Of a stretch of 64,000 nt of DNA, positions 50,025 through 61,000 are shown piece by piece. Each line of letters starts with the position of its first letter. Within the stretch, counting starts at the first letter, position 1. The notes under the pieces are model-generated. The model was not told the DNA's origin, made no database searches, and worked only from the letters and a program-made list of their open reading frames with translations. The stretch is taken from assembly GCF_901709675.1 (NCBI RefSeq), contig NC_051096.1, positions 2,261,001 to 2,325,000 of the forward strand. The letters run 5' to 3'. The translations under genes were made by a program, and so were the position numbers. Source of the DNA: Syngnathus acus. Lineage: Eukaryota; Chordata; Actinopteri; Syngnathiformes; Syngnathidae.

Positions 50025-50258
50025 TCCCCGTGTGATTTTGATCCATCCCCTGGAGGAAAGGGGAGCAGTGAGCAGCAGCGGTGCCACGCTCAGAAATCAT
50101 TTGGTGATCTAACCCCCCAATTCCAACCCTTGATGCTGAGTGCCAAGCAGGGAGGCAGTGGGTCACATTTTTACAGTCTTTGGTATGACCCGGCCGGGTT
50201 GAAACTACAACCTTCCAGTCTCAGGGTGGACACTCTACCACTAGGCCACTGAGCTGGT
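50025..50258 (-). mobile_element. tRNA-derived SINE (V-SINE-like)
   Basis: On the minus strand the head carries an A-box-like segment (TGGCCTAGTGGTAGAG, 50248-50233) and a B-box-like segment (GGTTGTAGTTTCAACCC, 50212-50196), as in a tRNA promoter for RNA polymerase III. A conserved-looking body follows. The layout resembles fish V-SINEs. The exact left end is not defined. Confidence 0.7.
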
Positions 50259-50783
50259 ATTTAAACCTATTACCAAGTATAGTGTTTTTTATTTTGTAAA
50301 ATTATTTTATTTTTATATTTTGAAAGTTTTCCATTGTGGCCTTTTTTATTCCTACATTATAGAGCTATTTTTTGTGACTTATTTCTTTATTATTATTATT
50401 TTTTTTACACATTTTGACTGTGATAGTTTGGATGTTTTAAAATGCATGTATTTAAATTTGCAGTTAACACCAAGCTAACATAATCATAACGGTGTTACCG
50501 AAACCTAGTTGAAAGTCCAAAAACACACTATGTATATTTTCACAACAACCTTAAACTACACAAAGGTAAGGGTCTTTTAGACCGGAAAACGGGTAGTATT
50601 TTTTTTTTCCGAGCACAAGCTCGTTTAAGGTATTGTAGTGTAACTAGTGACATCTAACGTTTACACATTTTTTTTCGGCTGTTGTCATCTATATCTCACC
50701 ACACACTGCTTTGAAACATTCCTGCCTTAGCCACAAGACAAAAAGCAAGATCATCCAAACATCAAGCAGGTTATAATTCTAAC

Positions 50784-50889
50784 AACCATTAGGGAGTGCA
50801 CTTGTACGTTGACAACACGCCTCACACACAGCTCTGCATCCTCATTAACCACTAGGGGGTGCACCTTTACGTTGACTAACACCCCCCCC

Positions 50890-50920
<31 letters not shown>

Positions 50921-50923
50921 ACA
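50784..50923. repeat. Degenerate 63-bp repeat with poly-C and CA tract
   Basis: A segment with AACCA(T/C)TAGGGNGTGCAC occurs at 50784 and 50847. It is followed by a 25-bp C-run (50882-50906) and a CA tract to 50923. Confidence 0.75.
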
Positions 50924-52012
50924 GCGCTGCATCGTCAATGACGTCAGAGCAGCCCAGAGAAAGCTTGGAATGGAGACTGCGCCCTTTGGTGGCCACAATG
51001 GGAATGGAATCGAGAACTTTTTTTTCTAAACAGACGAGAGCACTTCCTCATGTCTAATAACGGCAGAAAGGTGAAAACACAACTACGATTACAACAATTT
51101 GACGCATGCAACACATACACTAAAGCAGGGACACCTCAACTGAAATGCAGAAGCGCTTCTGGTGTGCTGCAGACGGATGACAAAAAATAAGCACATGTGC
51201 CAATATTGCACAGGCGAGTAGTTTTAATTTTCAAATGCACGTCGACACAAAATTTATTCAAAGGGATTTTAGCATAAATAAAAATTCAATAATGGCACAT
51301 TTTCCCACATAAATCAACTTTGTCAAAGACTTGAGCATTAGTTTGTTTTCCATAGGTACCAAACGAAAGGGCTGGCTCACTCACGTGCATGCATCTCAGT
51401 TTCGGGTTAGGGCAACTGTCAACGCTGTTAAGGGTTGGGGGACAAATCAATGTTGCAATTGCGATCGACATTACGCGGCCGTGACGATTAAGCTCTTCTT
51501 CAAATTTTGGCCTCGGGCTTAGAGGTGCTGATATGCGATGTCTGCCCTTCAGTGGCTAACACTCTTTCAATGGCTCGGCACTGAGTGAGTAGGACGTTCC
51601 CCAGTGGCATAATGCTCCTTGTATTGATTATTATATATATATTATATCTGACAATTAAAAGTGCTGGTAAAAGAGTGATTTTTTTTTCCCCTGCAAAACA
51701 CTCGAAGAAAAACTAAACCTCCAGTTTGGTTGAAGCGCCCTTTAGTAACTTCAAAGATGACTGACCCGCTCGATCTAAATCCGGGTCTCCCGGTAGCGCG
51801 GCTCTTCGGCTGTGATTTTTCTTCATCCGTTTCTGTTTGGCACACACAAAAAGTGACGTTAAAGCAGAACCGCGAAAAAAAAAAAATACACGGATAATGG
51901 TAAAACTAAAGTCCTCCTACACACACTATTCACAGATGATGATTCCCAGATTTAATCCTTGGCTAAGTACAGAAAGAAAGGTGTCGCTCGGGTTGGTTGA
52001 GAGAGCCGGCCG
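50924..52012. other. Intergenic upstream of the zinc-finger 3' end
   Basis: No exon or transposon was recognised. The part near 51880-52012 is probably the 3' UTR of the minus-strand zinc-finger gene. Confidence 0.35.
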
Positions 52013-53547
52013 TCAAACGTCACTTTTCTCCCCCGCGTGCCTCCTCATGTGCATGGACAAATGGCGCTTGCGGGTGAAGTTGTTCCCGCACACGGAACAG
52101 GCGAAGGGCTTTTCGCCCGTGTGCGTCCTCATGTGCGCAATCAAAACACACTTGAGGGAAAAGCGGTTGGCGCACACGCCGCAAGAGAAGGGCTTGACGC
52201 CGGTGTGCGTTCGGGAGTGCGCCGCCAAGTGCGAGCGCTGGCCAAAGCCCCGGCCGCACACGGAGCAGCCGAAGGGTTTCTCCCCGGTGTGACTTCGCGT
52301 GTGTGACAGCAAGTGCTCCCGGCGGCCGAAGGTCTTGCCGCACACGGAGCAGCTGAAGGGTTTCTCCCCGGTGTGGATCCTCATGTGGCGGCTGATCTCG
52401 TAGCGGTACTTGAAGCTCTTGCTGCAGGTGGAGCAGGAAAAGGGCTTCTCACCCGTGTGGCCTCGAATGTGGCGGACAAAGCTGTCCTTGCGGCCGAAGC
52501 TTTTGCTACAGAAGGAGCAGATGAAGGCCTCGTTGCCCCGGGACGCTCGGCCGCCCTCGGAAACCCCGCCCCTTCCCTCGCCGTCATCCGTCTCGTTGCG
52601 CTCCGACGGCGGGGACGAGCCGTTACGTGGTCGGGCTTCTCCCGCTTTGCTCCTGACATGAGGGAGGGGGTGGAAAACAGGCAGAGAATTTCCCATCAAG
52701 TTCTACGTCGAGCAGGAGAGGTACGTTTGTTTGCGCCTCGTGCAAAGGCAGTTTGTGCTGACGTATGGATGTAACATTTGACTGCGTTGGTGCCTCAAAG
52801 CTCAAAGTAATTGAACGGCATTGTGTGGCAATTACAAACTTTTATTGGGGGGCAGCAAATGTTGGTGCATTTTTGCCATTCACAGAAGAACTCAGAGTGC
52901 AAGTTTTACTGTATTTGACTTGCCTATCGAGCACCAACCTGCAATTTTGTAAATTCCTTATTTGTGATTTGCACGGATTTCCACTTGTGATTTTGAAAGC
53001 CTACCTAAGATGTGACCACTGAGCCGGGTCATCTTCGTCTTCTCTCTTCACGTGGAACTTGGTGATGTCATCCTCCCGCAGAAGGTGCGGGAACTCGGGC
53101 CGGTCCTGGTTCTCGTCCTCCTCCTTAACGTGGGACGGCTCGGCCTCCTTCAGACACTCGGGCGCAACATCATTTTCTTGACATGTCCTGATGGCTACGG
53201 GACAAAAAGACACAAACACGGTACGTCATACACACACGACCCCACCTACAAACATTTGACACTTTTAACACGCCCTTCTCGTTTTACGACCAGATTTTTC
53301 ACATACAAAAAGAAGTTTTATAATTTTGCGTCTGGAGTGGCCGTTAAATGAAGCGACCTTTCGCGCCCAAGCTTCCCGGATGTTCGCGAGAGTCCAGCAG
53401 TTGTCGTTGTCGCTCGATCTCCTCTTTAGATCGGCAAAGTTCCTCCTCGTACTCGGCGATGGTCCTTTCGAACAGTCCAAAGATTTCTTCCATGGCGGCA
53501 TTGAGTCGCTCGTTCACCAAGGCTCTCAGCATCCGGACTTTGCACAT
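52013..53547 (-). CDS. C2H2 zinc-finger protein with six fingers
   Basis: Three exons, 53547-53358, 53194-53005 and 52652-52013, make 1020 nt (339 aa) with matching phases. Exon 1 begins MCKVRMLRALVNERLNAAME and continues as a Glu/Arg-rich coiled coil (EEIERQRQLLD), an N-terminus common in teleost C2H2 arrays. Exon 2 is acidic (ECLKEAEPSHVKEEDENQD). Exon 3 holds six C2H2 fingers joined by TGEKPF-type linkers, beginning FICSFCSKSFGRKDSFVRH and ending just before the stop at KSDV. One linker is TGVKPF. It is a likely nuclear DNA-binding transcription factor. No KRAB, BTB or SCAN domain is seen. I cannot name an orthologue; such families expand lineage by lineage in fish. Confidence 0.9.
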
Positions 53548-54174
53548 CTCCAAAGTTGACTAGTTTCCACTCGCCTTCTCCACTGGCTTCGGAAGCAAAC
53601 GAACTTCCGGAGTTGGCCTCTTAGCAGTTAACAGGCTAAGCTAACAAACAGAACGCTCCGCGATTACACCGATTCGGAGCTTGGGTTGTCGTTGACGCGC
53701 AAAAGCGGAAAGATTAAATATTAACAACCGTGACAGTTTAGTGCTCTCAGGTCGTCGACATGTTTCTCACTGCGTCCAAAAACAAAAAAAATCTCACTTC
53801 CGTTTGTTTTTGTTGTTTTAAAATGCGTGGTGTTTCTCGTGCTGCCACCTAGGGCATGGGAACAAAGAGCACCTCGATGGTGATGGGCGTTTGCCCAATG
53901 GGGTTGATCTTGAATGACGTCACGCTCGCTCATAAATATTCAGCAGATGCGAAAGGTTGGACAAACGTTGGAATGGCAACAACTGCGGCACGCATCATTT
54001 TGGAGGAGGACGACGTCCCATGAGCGAAATTCCAACATGGTTTCGTTGCCAAACAGTGTGGAATAACTTAAAGGTTGGCTGACATGCCGAGACCTTAAAG
54101 TCAGCTGAAAAAAAGTCGTTTTAGTCGAGAGGTCTGACACCTACTACGGCGTCCTTTTTACAGCGGCTTTCTCT
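53548..54174. other. 5' flank of the zinc-finger gene
   Basis: The likely promoter is just right of 53547. Nothing else was recognised. Confidence 0.35.
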
Positions 54175-54353
54175 CCCTAAGGCACAGGTATCAAACTCAA
54201 GGCCAGATACGGCCCGCCACATCATTTTATGTGGCCCGCCAAGACAAATGGTGCATCAAATTCCTGTGTCATATAGAATTGCAAATTATCTTCACTTTTA
54301 ATATCTTTTTTTTTTTTTTTAAATATTTGACCAGTCTGATTTGAAAACGACTT

Positions 54354-55240
54354 ACAGTCAAGCCTCGGTTTTCGACCACAATCCGTTCCAGAAGGCAGTT
54401 CGAGAAGCGAATCGGTCGAATTCCGAATCTATTGTTCCCATTGAAACAATTTTAATCCATTCCAAGACAAAAAAAAAAAAAAAACTCATTTTTTAAGCAT
54501 TTTTTCATTTGCGCATTTTTGTCCGATCGCGCAACTGCAGCGCACCGCCGAACGCGCAACCGTAGCGTGTCGCCGACCGCGCAATTGCACCGAGCTGGTC
54601 GCATTATTGTGACAGCCGTCGCTAAAATTTAGAAAATATTTTTAAAGTCCTGATATACTTTCCAAAATTTAAGTGGACCTCAGTGCGCAGGGAGCTTAAT
54701 TTGGTCCGATCGCGCAACTGCAGCAGCGCACCGCCGAACGCGCAACCGTAGCGCGTCGCCGAGTGCGCAACTGCACCGCGCTGATCGCATTATTGTGGCA
54801 GAGCGGTCGCTAAAATTTAGAAAATATTTTGAAAGTCCTGATATACTATCCAAAATGTAAGTGGACCTCAGTGCGCAGGGAGCTTAATTTGGTCCGATCG
54901 CGCAACCGCAGCGCGCCGGCCGGTCGCTCACTGCATGTCGCATTGCTTGAAGAGCGTCTTTGTGTTTTAGGATGGCTTTACTGCTCCCACTTGCATTCTT
55001 TGGTGGCATGATTAGGGGTTAATACAATCCTCAAAGTAACGAAAATACAATAACAACGGAGTCAGTCGGCATCCGGGCCGCGCGGTCGGGTTTTCTCGGG
55101 TCCCCCCCGCTCATCTCGCGAGGTTCGACCTCCAAATTATGTTCGACAACCGAAGCAAAAAAAAAACCCCATCTAGAATTGTTTGTTCGAATTCCGATTT
55201 GGTCGAGAACCGGGACGTTCGAAAACCGAGGTTTGACTGT
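54354..55240. mobile_element. Inverted-repeat element inserted inside the hAT
   Basis: A 22-bp terminal inverted repeat (left 54354-54375, right 55219-55240) matches at 21 of 22 positions and begins ACAGTCAA. The interior holds a tandem array. No transposase frame and no obvious target duplication are visible, so the superfamily is not assigned. Confidence 0.75.
54521..54940. repeat. Tandem repeat, period 183-188 bp, inside the nested element
   Basis: GTCCGATCGCGCAAC starts at 54521, 54704 and 54892. The first two units are near-identical and the third is partial. They are rich in CpG-containing GCGCAA motifs. Confidence 0.9.
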
Positions 55241-55384
55241 CAGTTTCTTTTGTAGCTTTGACTGTATGTAATGTGAGGTGCTCATACATTGATTTGGGTC
55301 GACAGCCATAATGGCCCTGCCGAAAGAAGCTATGACTACAATGCGGCCCGCGAAAAAAATGAGTTTGACACCCCTGCCCTAAGG

Positions 55385-57944
55385 CGCAATTTGGTAACTC
55401 TCGGTTGGGTTAAGCTGTCTTTCATGAAACCGTCGCGGGGATGAGTTTATTGACACTAGCCCACTAGCTGAGTTTAAGGTAACTACTTCCGACCAGGTCT
55501 GGCTCATTCCGATGTTAAGGGTATATTCAAGAGTTTTTATTCGCCATGTTTGAGTGTGCCAAACAAGGAATTTGACTTCGGTACATCACAGCCTCTGTTC
55601 AATGTTTAGGTGACTAACAACACTCAAACATCCCCTGATCTATATCTGTCTTCACTAAGAACTGAACGGTTCAAAGTATGACTGTGAAAGGAAATCTTAA
55701 GCTTTCATTATTGAATACAGAAGAACCACGCTCCACATCGTAAAATGTACGTGAAAAAAAAAACAATCAATCATCAAATCAAAGGATTATCAAGAGAAAG
55801 TTTAATGAATAAGGGAAAAAAGTGACACATCTCAATTGTTCGTACAAACGACGACAATTCCACTCGCCGTTTCTCATTCAAGCGAGAATGATGCCGTCGC
55901 AAACCTCTTTGGATTGTAAAACTCAACATTCGTAAAGGGAGGGGACAAAAAGGAGACTGAGGGTATAAATTGCTGGAATGGGTGGAGTAATCAGTTGGCC
56001 TCGTTCCCAAAATCCAAATTTTGGTTCAAAAAAAGAAAAGAAAAGAAAATGCAACTTAACTACTAAAACACTTCAAAGATATTCAACACAACATAACTTA
56101 ACAATGATTACGGGGTCCCTTACTTTAACAGTCCTTACTCACGTGAGAATACATTCATGTATGAATAAAACATCCATATTGAATACATGTTGATGATCCA
56201 TCCATCCATCCATCCATCCATCCATCCATCCATCCATCCATCCATCCATCCATCCATCCATCCATCCATCCATCCATCCATCCAACCAACCTTGTGACAT
56301 CAACAACCATGTTTGAAAATATTCAACTGAAACGACGCAAAAAGGAAGAAAATGAAACTTAACTCAATAATCAACGCAACCAAACTAAACAATGGTTATG
56401 GGTGGGTACCCTTACTTTAACAGATGTCATTGGAATGCTTCAGCTGTTAGTTATTTTATGGCAAAGCAAGAGAATGTCAAATGTACCCTTACTTTAACCG
56501 ATGTCATTGTAAAACACAACTTCATCGAACACTCACTAACTTAACACATAATCAATCGTAGCTAACCTATGCTTATGGACACTCCTTATGTTAACAGCTG
56601 TAAGGGATTTTATGATAGCAAAGCAAAACATCCTAAAATGATCCAAAAGTGAGTGTGTGTGTGTGCGTGTGTGTGTAATTCAAAACAGATCGTGTTTCCC
56701 GAGTCAATAACTTCGACTAATCCAACGACGGATTTACCATGTCACGTCAGTCTAAATTTGGCACCGTCTGCTGGTGAAATTTGGAACTGCAACAGCGCCG
56801 AACTGCTTTTTAATAAGAGTTTATTTTGAGGAAACATGCAAACATGCAATGCTTAACGAGTATCTTTGTATACCGAGATCCGGCATAAGGGCCGTGTCAA
56901 AAATTGCCGCCTCCTCATCTAAATCCAGTCCCAGCTTTGTACACAGTATTCCTCTGAAGTCAGGTCCTAAGACTGCTAATTTTACCAGCAGCTAGCATGA
57001 AAAGGCCTCGGACATGATGTCGCCTTTGGAGTGGTTGAGTTAAAACGCAAACACGCACACTCGCCCTTTAGAAGGAAGATGTCGTCATAACCGTGGCTGG
57101 GGTCTCACCTCTTTTATGGCCTGCAACCAAGTGTGTGTGCAAGCCTTTTTTTTCACTTTGCTCCTCACCAAGTTTTTGTCAGCTTCTGAGAGGGAGACAA
57201 CAATATCCATCCATCCCTTTTCTGTACCGCTTTATATTTGCAATGAAAAATGAAAGTGGTACTTCAAAATTCAAGCACGTGTGGTTCATTAGTTAAACAA
57301 GTTAAGAAGGAATAGATGGACTTCGATTTCAACTGTGGAGTCGAGGCCAAAGATTTTCGGTAGTGAATGAAAATGTTGTATTTGACTAAATTTGTTGCTT
57401 CAGCCTCTTTCTTTTTCTAGTCTAAACACTAGAGCCTAACAGATTAATTGTCCCGCTGATTAAAGGCACATAAGACATGATTGTTGATTATGGCGGTGCC
57501 AATGGACAAAAAGCGTGTTTTCCATGAAGACGACTACGATTCCAATGAGTGCCAATGCTTTTCTATTTGAGTGGCAGTGTGAATATAATCCAGGTGATGA
57601 AAATAATTGTTTAAACACAACACTAGATTGATGCTAAAAAGAAAAGTTTATTTTTGGTTTGAACCGTATTCCATTGTGCATTGATTGTGTTTTTATCCTC
57701 GCTGATCCCTGACAGTCATTTCTAATGTGCCGCTGCCATATGCATTTACACAAGACTTGGCCTTGCTTTGGCTCTGATCCAAGCCCAACTCGGAGGTTTG
57801 CTCGCAGACGGAAGTGACTAAACTTGTCTCCCCTTTTTTGTGTGTGTTTATTTGCGGTCTTTTTTGTTGCGAGTGAAAGGCGTCTATGATGTCACGTCCA
57901 CCCTCGCCAAATCAAAGACGTGCAAACGTGTTAGGAGCTTTTTA
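55385..57944. other. Gene-poor region left of the lectin gene
   Basis: AT-rich with one long TCCA microsatellite. No exon or protein-coding transposon was recognised. Confidence 0.4.
56196..56284. repeat. (TCCA)n microsatellite
   Basis: About 22 tandem tetranucleotides, nearly perfect. Confidence 0.95.
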
Positions 57945-57956
57945 TGACGTCACGTG
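57945..57956. promoter_or_regulatory. Overlapping CRE and E-box upstream of the lectin gene
   Basis: A palindromic CRE (TGACGTCA, 57945-57952) overlaps an E-box (CACGTG, 57951-57956) about 125 nt before the signal-peptide ATG. Both are perfect consensus. Function is inferred from position only. Confidence 0.4.
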
Positions 57957-58077
57957 GTGGCCGACGTCCGTGTAGCATCAGAACACCCAAGCCGATTGTG
58001 ACTAGTTTAGTCCGTCCAGCATTTGCTTCGGAGTCGAATTGTTGACTACTTGCGTGCAATCGTCTCTCCCGTGAGCG

Positions 58078-61000
58078 ATGAGAACGCCACTGGCCGTGCG
58101 GCTTGTGCGTATTCTTGCGTGGATCGCCGCGTGGACCCCGTCAGGTGAGTAATTTGCGACTTTTGAGTTGTATTGGTACAGAAGACGATAAGGGCCAGTG
58201 AAGGGGAAAAAAAGGGGTGACAGGATTACAACTTTAAAGTGAGAATTCTTTGACTTTGGACTTTAAAGTCAGAAAGTGGGAATTCTCGCTTTAAAGTCAA
58301 GTCAGACTTTAAAGTGGGAATTCTCACTTTAAAATGGGAATTCTCACTTTTTAGTCTGTATTCTGAGGAAAAAAGTCAGAATTCTGTCGCTCCCTCCCCC
58401 CCTTCACTGGCCTTAATCCTTTTTCGTATATTGGGACTTTGAAGCTGTCATAAATCATCTTTTTTTCCCCCTACGGCATTGTTGTGTCCATTGATATTCT
58501 GCTCAGACATGAAATGTGCCAAATTAAACGGGTGGGCTTGTATGCGTCTCATCACTCCTGAATGCAAAGGATATAAAGGTACAACCTTTAGATAGCAATG
58601 TTTGAAAGATGTGGGAGGGCAAGTGGAAGGCACCCACCCCCCACTGGACTCCCAGACGATGAGAACGCGCCCGTGACGCTCGTTCTTTTATTAGGCGCCG
58701 CTTTTTTTGTATTTATTTTTTTATTTTTATCCATTCAATGTTTTACCTGGTAAGTCAATTGACAACACTTTCTTTTTGTAGGTTTAATAAAATGCTAATA
58801 AATTACAGAAACAACAAAGGTTTTTTTTTTTCTAAAAGTACATATAATGCCATTTTGTTTTGTTTCATTTCATTTTCGAATAATGTTATTTTGGTCTTAC
58901 CGCTGGGACTTTTTCTGGAGTTCTGGCGGTCCGAGGACGATCGGTTGATTTTTATTTCAATGCTGATCCACTGGCTCTGAAGTTAGTAACCCAAAACAAG
59001 ATTGTGTTTCGAGCAGGTACGGGGTCATGTTGTTGGATTTGGTTCACAATTTAGGAAGCGCGCTATCCATGCCTCACGGCAAAAGCCAGAGCCAATCACC
59101 TGTTATCCAATTTACTCCATGCATGTTCGTTTTCATCAGGCATGCGTTAAACAGTTCCTTAAGGGGCGTTATGCCATTCAGGCAATATATCAACCAACAT
59201 TTGTTATTTCAAAGTGCACAGAATATCAGATCATGAAGTTACAAAAACCTATGTCATCACATTTATAAAAATGTGTAGTTATGTCTTCTTTATTGGTTTG
59301 GTGTGCAGGTATAATTATATGCTTAAAATGTTTCTTTTATTGATTTAATATGTGAATATACTTGTCTGCTTATGTACTGTATTCAATGAGGTTTGAACAT
59401 ATCTGTTTTTGTAGCTAGGCAGGACTTTTTGTATTTTGAACCCCATTCCTTCAATGTCTACCAAGTCTGAAGCGCAAACGGAACGCTCGTTGTGTTGCAG
59501 TTACAGATTCATTCTCTCTCCACAATGAAAGCGCGATGCTCACCGGTCCAATTCATGTTAGCAACTGAAACGAAACAAAATAACATTATTCGAAAACGAA
59601 ACGAAATTAAAATGAAACGAAACAAATCAAAACGACATTATATCTATAATGCGTTCTTTTCGGGGAAAAAAACGTGTATCTTTAATTTATTTGCATTTTA
59701 TTAAACCACGAACCGCTAACTCAATGGATATTAATCGACCAGCTCTACTGCCTGAGCCAAGTCCGCAACGCCACAGTGTTTTGTGAAGGTAAACCAGGGG
59801 TTGGAAACCCGCGGCTCCAGAGCCGCATGCGGCTCTTTAGCACACCCCTAGCGGCTCCCTGGAGCGTTTGCAAAATTGCGTAAAAATGGAAAGATATGTT
59901 GTTTTTTTAAATATGGTTTTTAGGTGGTAATCATGACACAAACATTCTTAGCTGTAAAAATATATGTAGTTGTAAATATATTAAAAATACAGAATTTCAG
60001 AATGGCGCTGAATAGCAAAATTGCGTCATAGCCTGCAACACAGCATAGGCGGTCATTTTACTGGTTCTTTTATCACAGACAAATTATTTAGGTTGATTTA
60101 CCTGACATGTTTCGGCGTCATTAGCTGATAGACGCGTCACAACTACACCAGTGACACTCTGATGAAGGCGGAAGTACGCGCCGAAACATGTCAGGTAAAT
60201 CAACCTAAATAATTTGTGATAAAAGAACCAGTAAAATAATCTGTAAGTGAAGACTAAATGAACGTAGTACAACTAAACAGCATAGGCGAGTTGTAAACAA
60301 ACAGGTGTGTGAGTGACGGGCCATGGATTCAAAAAGAGAAAGATTGCTGATGAGAACAGAGGCTTTAAGAAAGAATGGACTGAACTATTTGGTTTCATTG
60401 CCAATGCTGAAGGATTGCCTGCATGTTTAATTTGCAATAAGAAGTTGTCAAATAACAAGAAGAGCAATTTGGAGCGACATTTTCAGCTAAAGCATGCTAA
60501 ATTTGCTGCCGACCACCCAGTTGGAACTGAGAGGAAAGGTGGAGAGATTTGAGGACCGAAAAACAGTTTCAAGAAGTGGATTGCATCTCCAAACGCCACT
60601 ACTGCTGCAAGTTTTGTTGCAGCCCAAAGTGCAGAAAACCGATGGCGAGTACATTAAGGAGTCATTCATTAAAATATCAAGAGTGCCTATTTTCGGACTT
60701 AAAAACAAAATCGAGATCATTCAGAAAATTAAAGCCATGCGTCTCTCCGTAAAAACAGTGAAGGAAAGGATTATTAAAATGGCAAATATCACTGATCAGC
60801 AAATCAAGGACATCAGTTCAGCTCCAGCTTTCTCAATTTGTGTGTTTTAGTCAGTGATCAAGCAGGATTTTTCTCTATTTAAGTTGTCCTTTTGACAGGT
60901 AATCCATTTTCATTTCGTCCAATCTGAAGAAATAACACGAGAAAATATGCACTGGAATGAATGCTGGTTACAAAAATAACCTAATTTTGCTTTAAAGAAA

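Larger units (their letters stand above)
54183..55376. mobile_element. Non-autonomous hAT element (outer part of a nested pair)
   Basis: The left end CACAGGTATCAAACTC and the reverse complement of the right end CAGGGGTGTCAAACTC match at 13 of 16 positions. The element is bounded by a perfect 8-bp direct repeat CCCTAAGG (54175-54182 and 55377-55384), the target-site size of hAT transposons. Without the inserted element it would be about 307 bp with no coding capacity. Confidence 0.85.
59795..60850 (+). mobile_element. Degraded hAT (Charlie-like) transposon with BED finger
   Basis: The left end CAGGGGTTGGAAACCCGCGG is a typical hAT/Charlie terminus. A frame at 60313-60552 encodes a BED-type zinc finger (CLICNKKL with a later HFQLKH). 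A second frame to 60850 encodes a typical following segment (YIKESFIKIS and IIQKIKAMRLS). The two frames are offset, which indicates a frameshift near 60545, and the catalytic core and right terminus are missing. This is a relic related to hAT elements with BED-finger transposases. Confidence 0.75.

Noticed and set aside
52313-52774. Ala/Glu-rich plus frame over the zinc fingers
   Set aside because: Antisense shadow of the C2H2 array.
56196-56284. Regular repeats that might look like a CRISPR array
   Set aside because: Simple TCCA tetranucleotides with no spacers, in a vertebrate genome.
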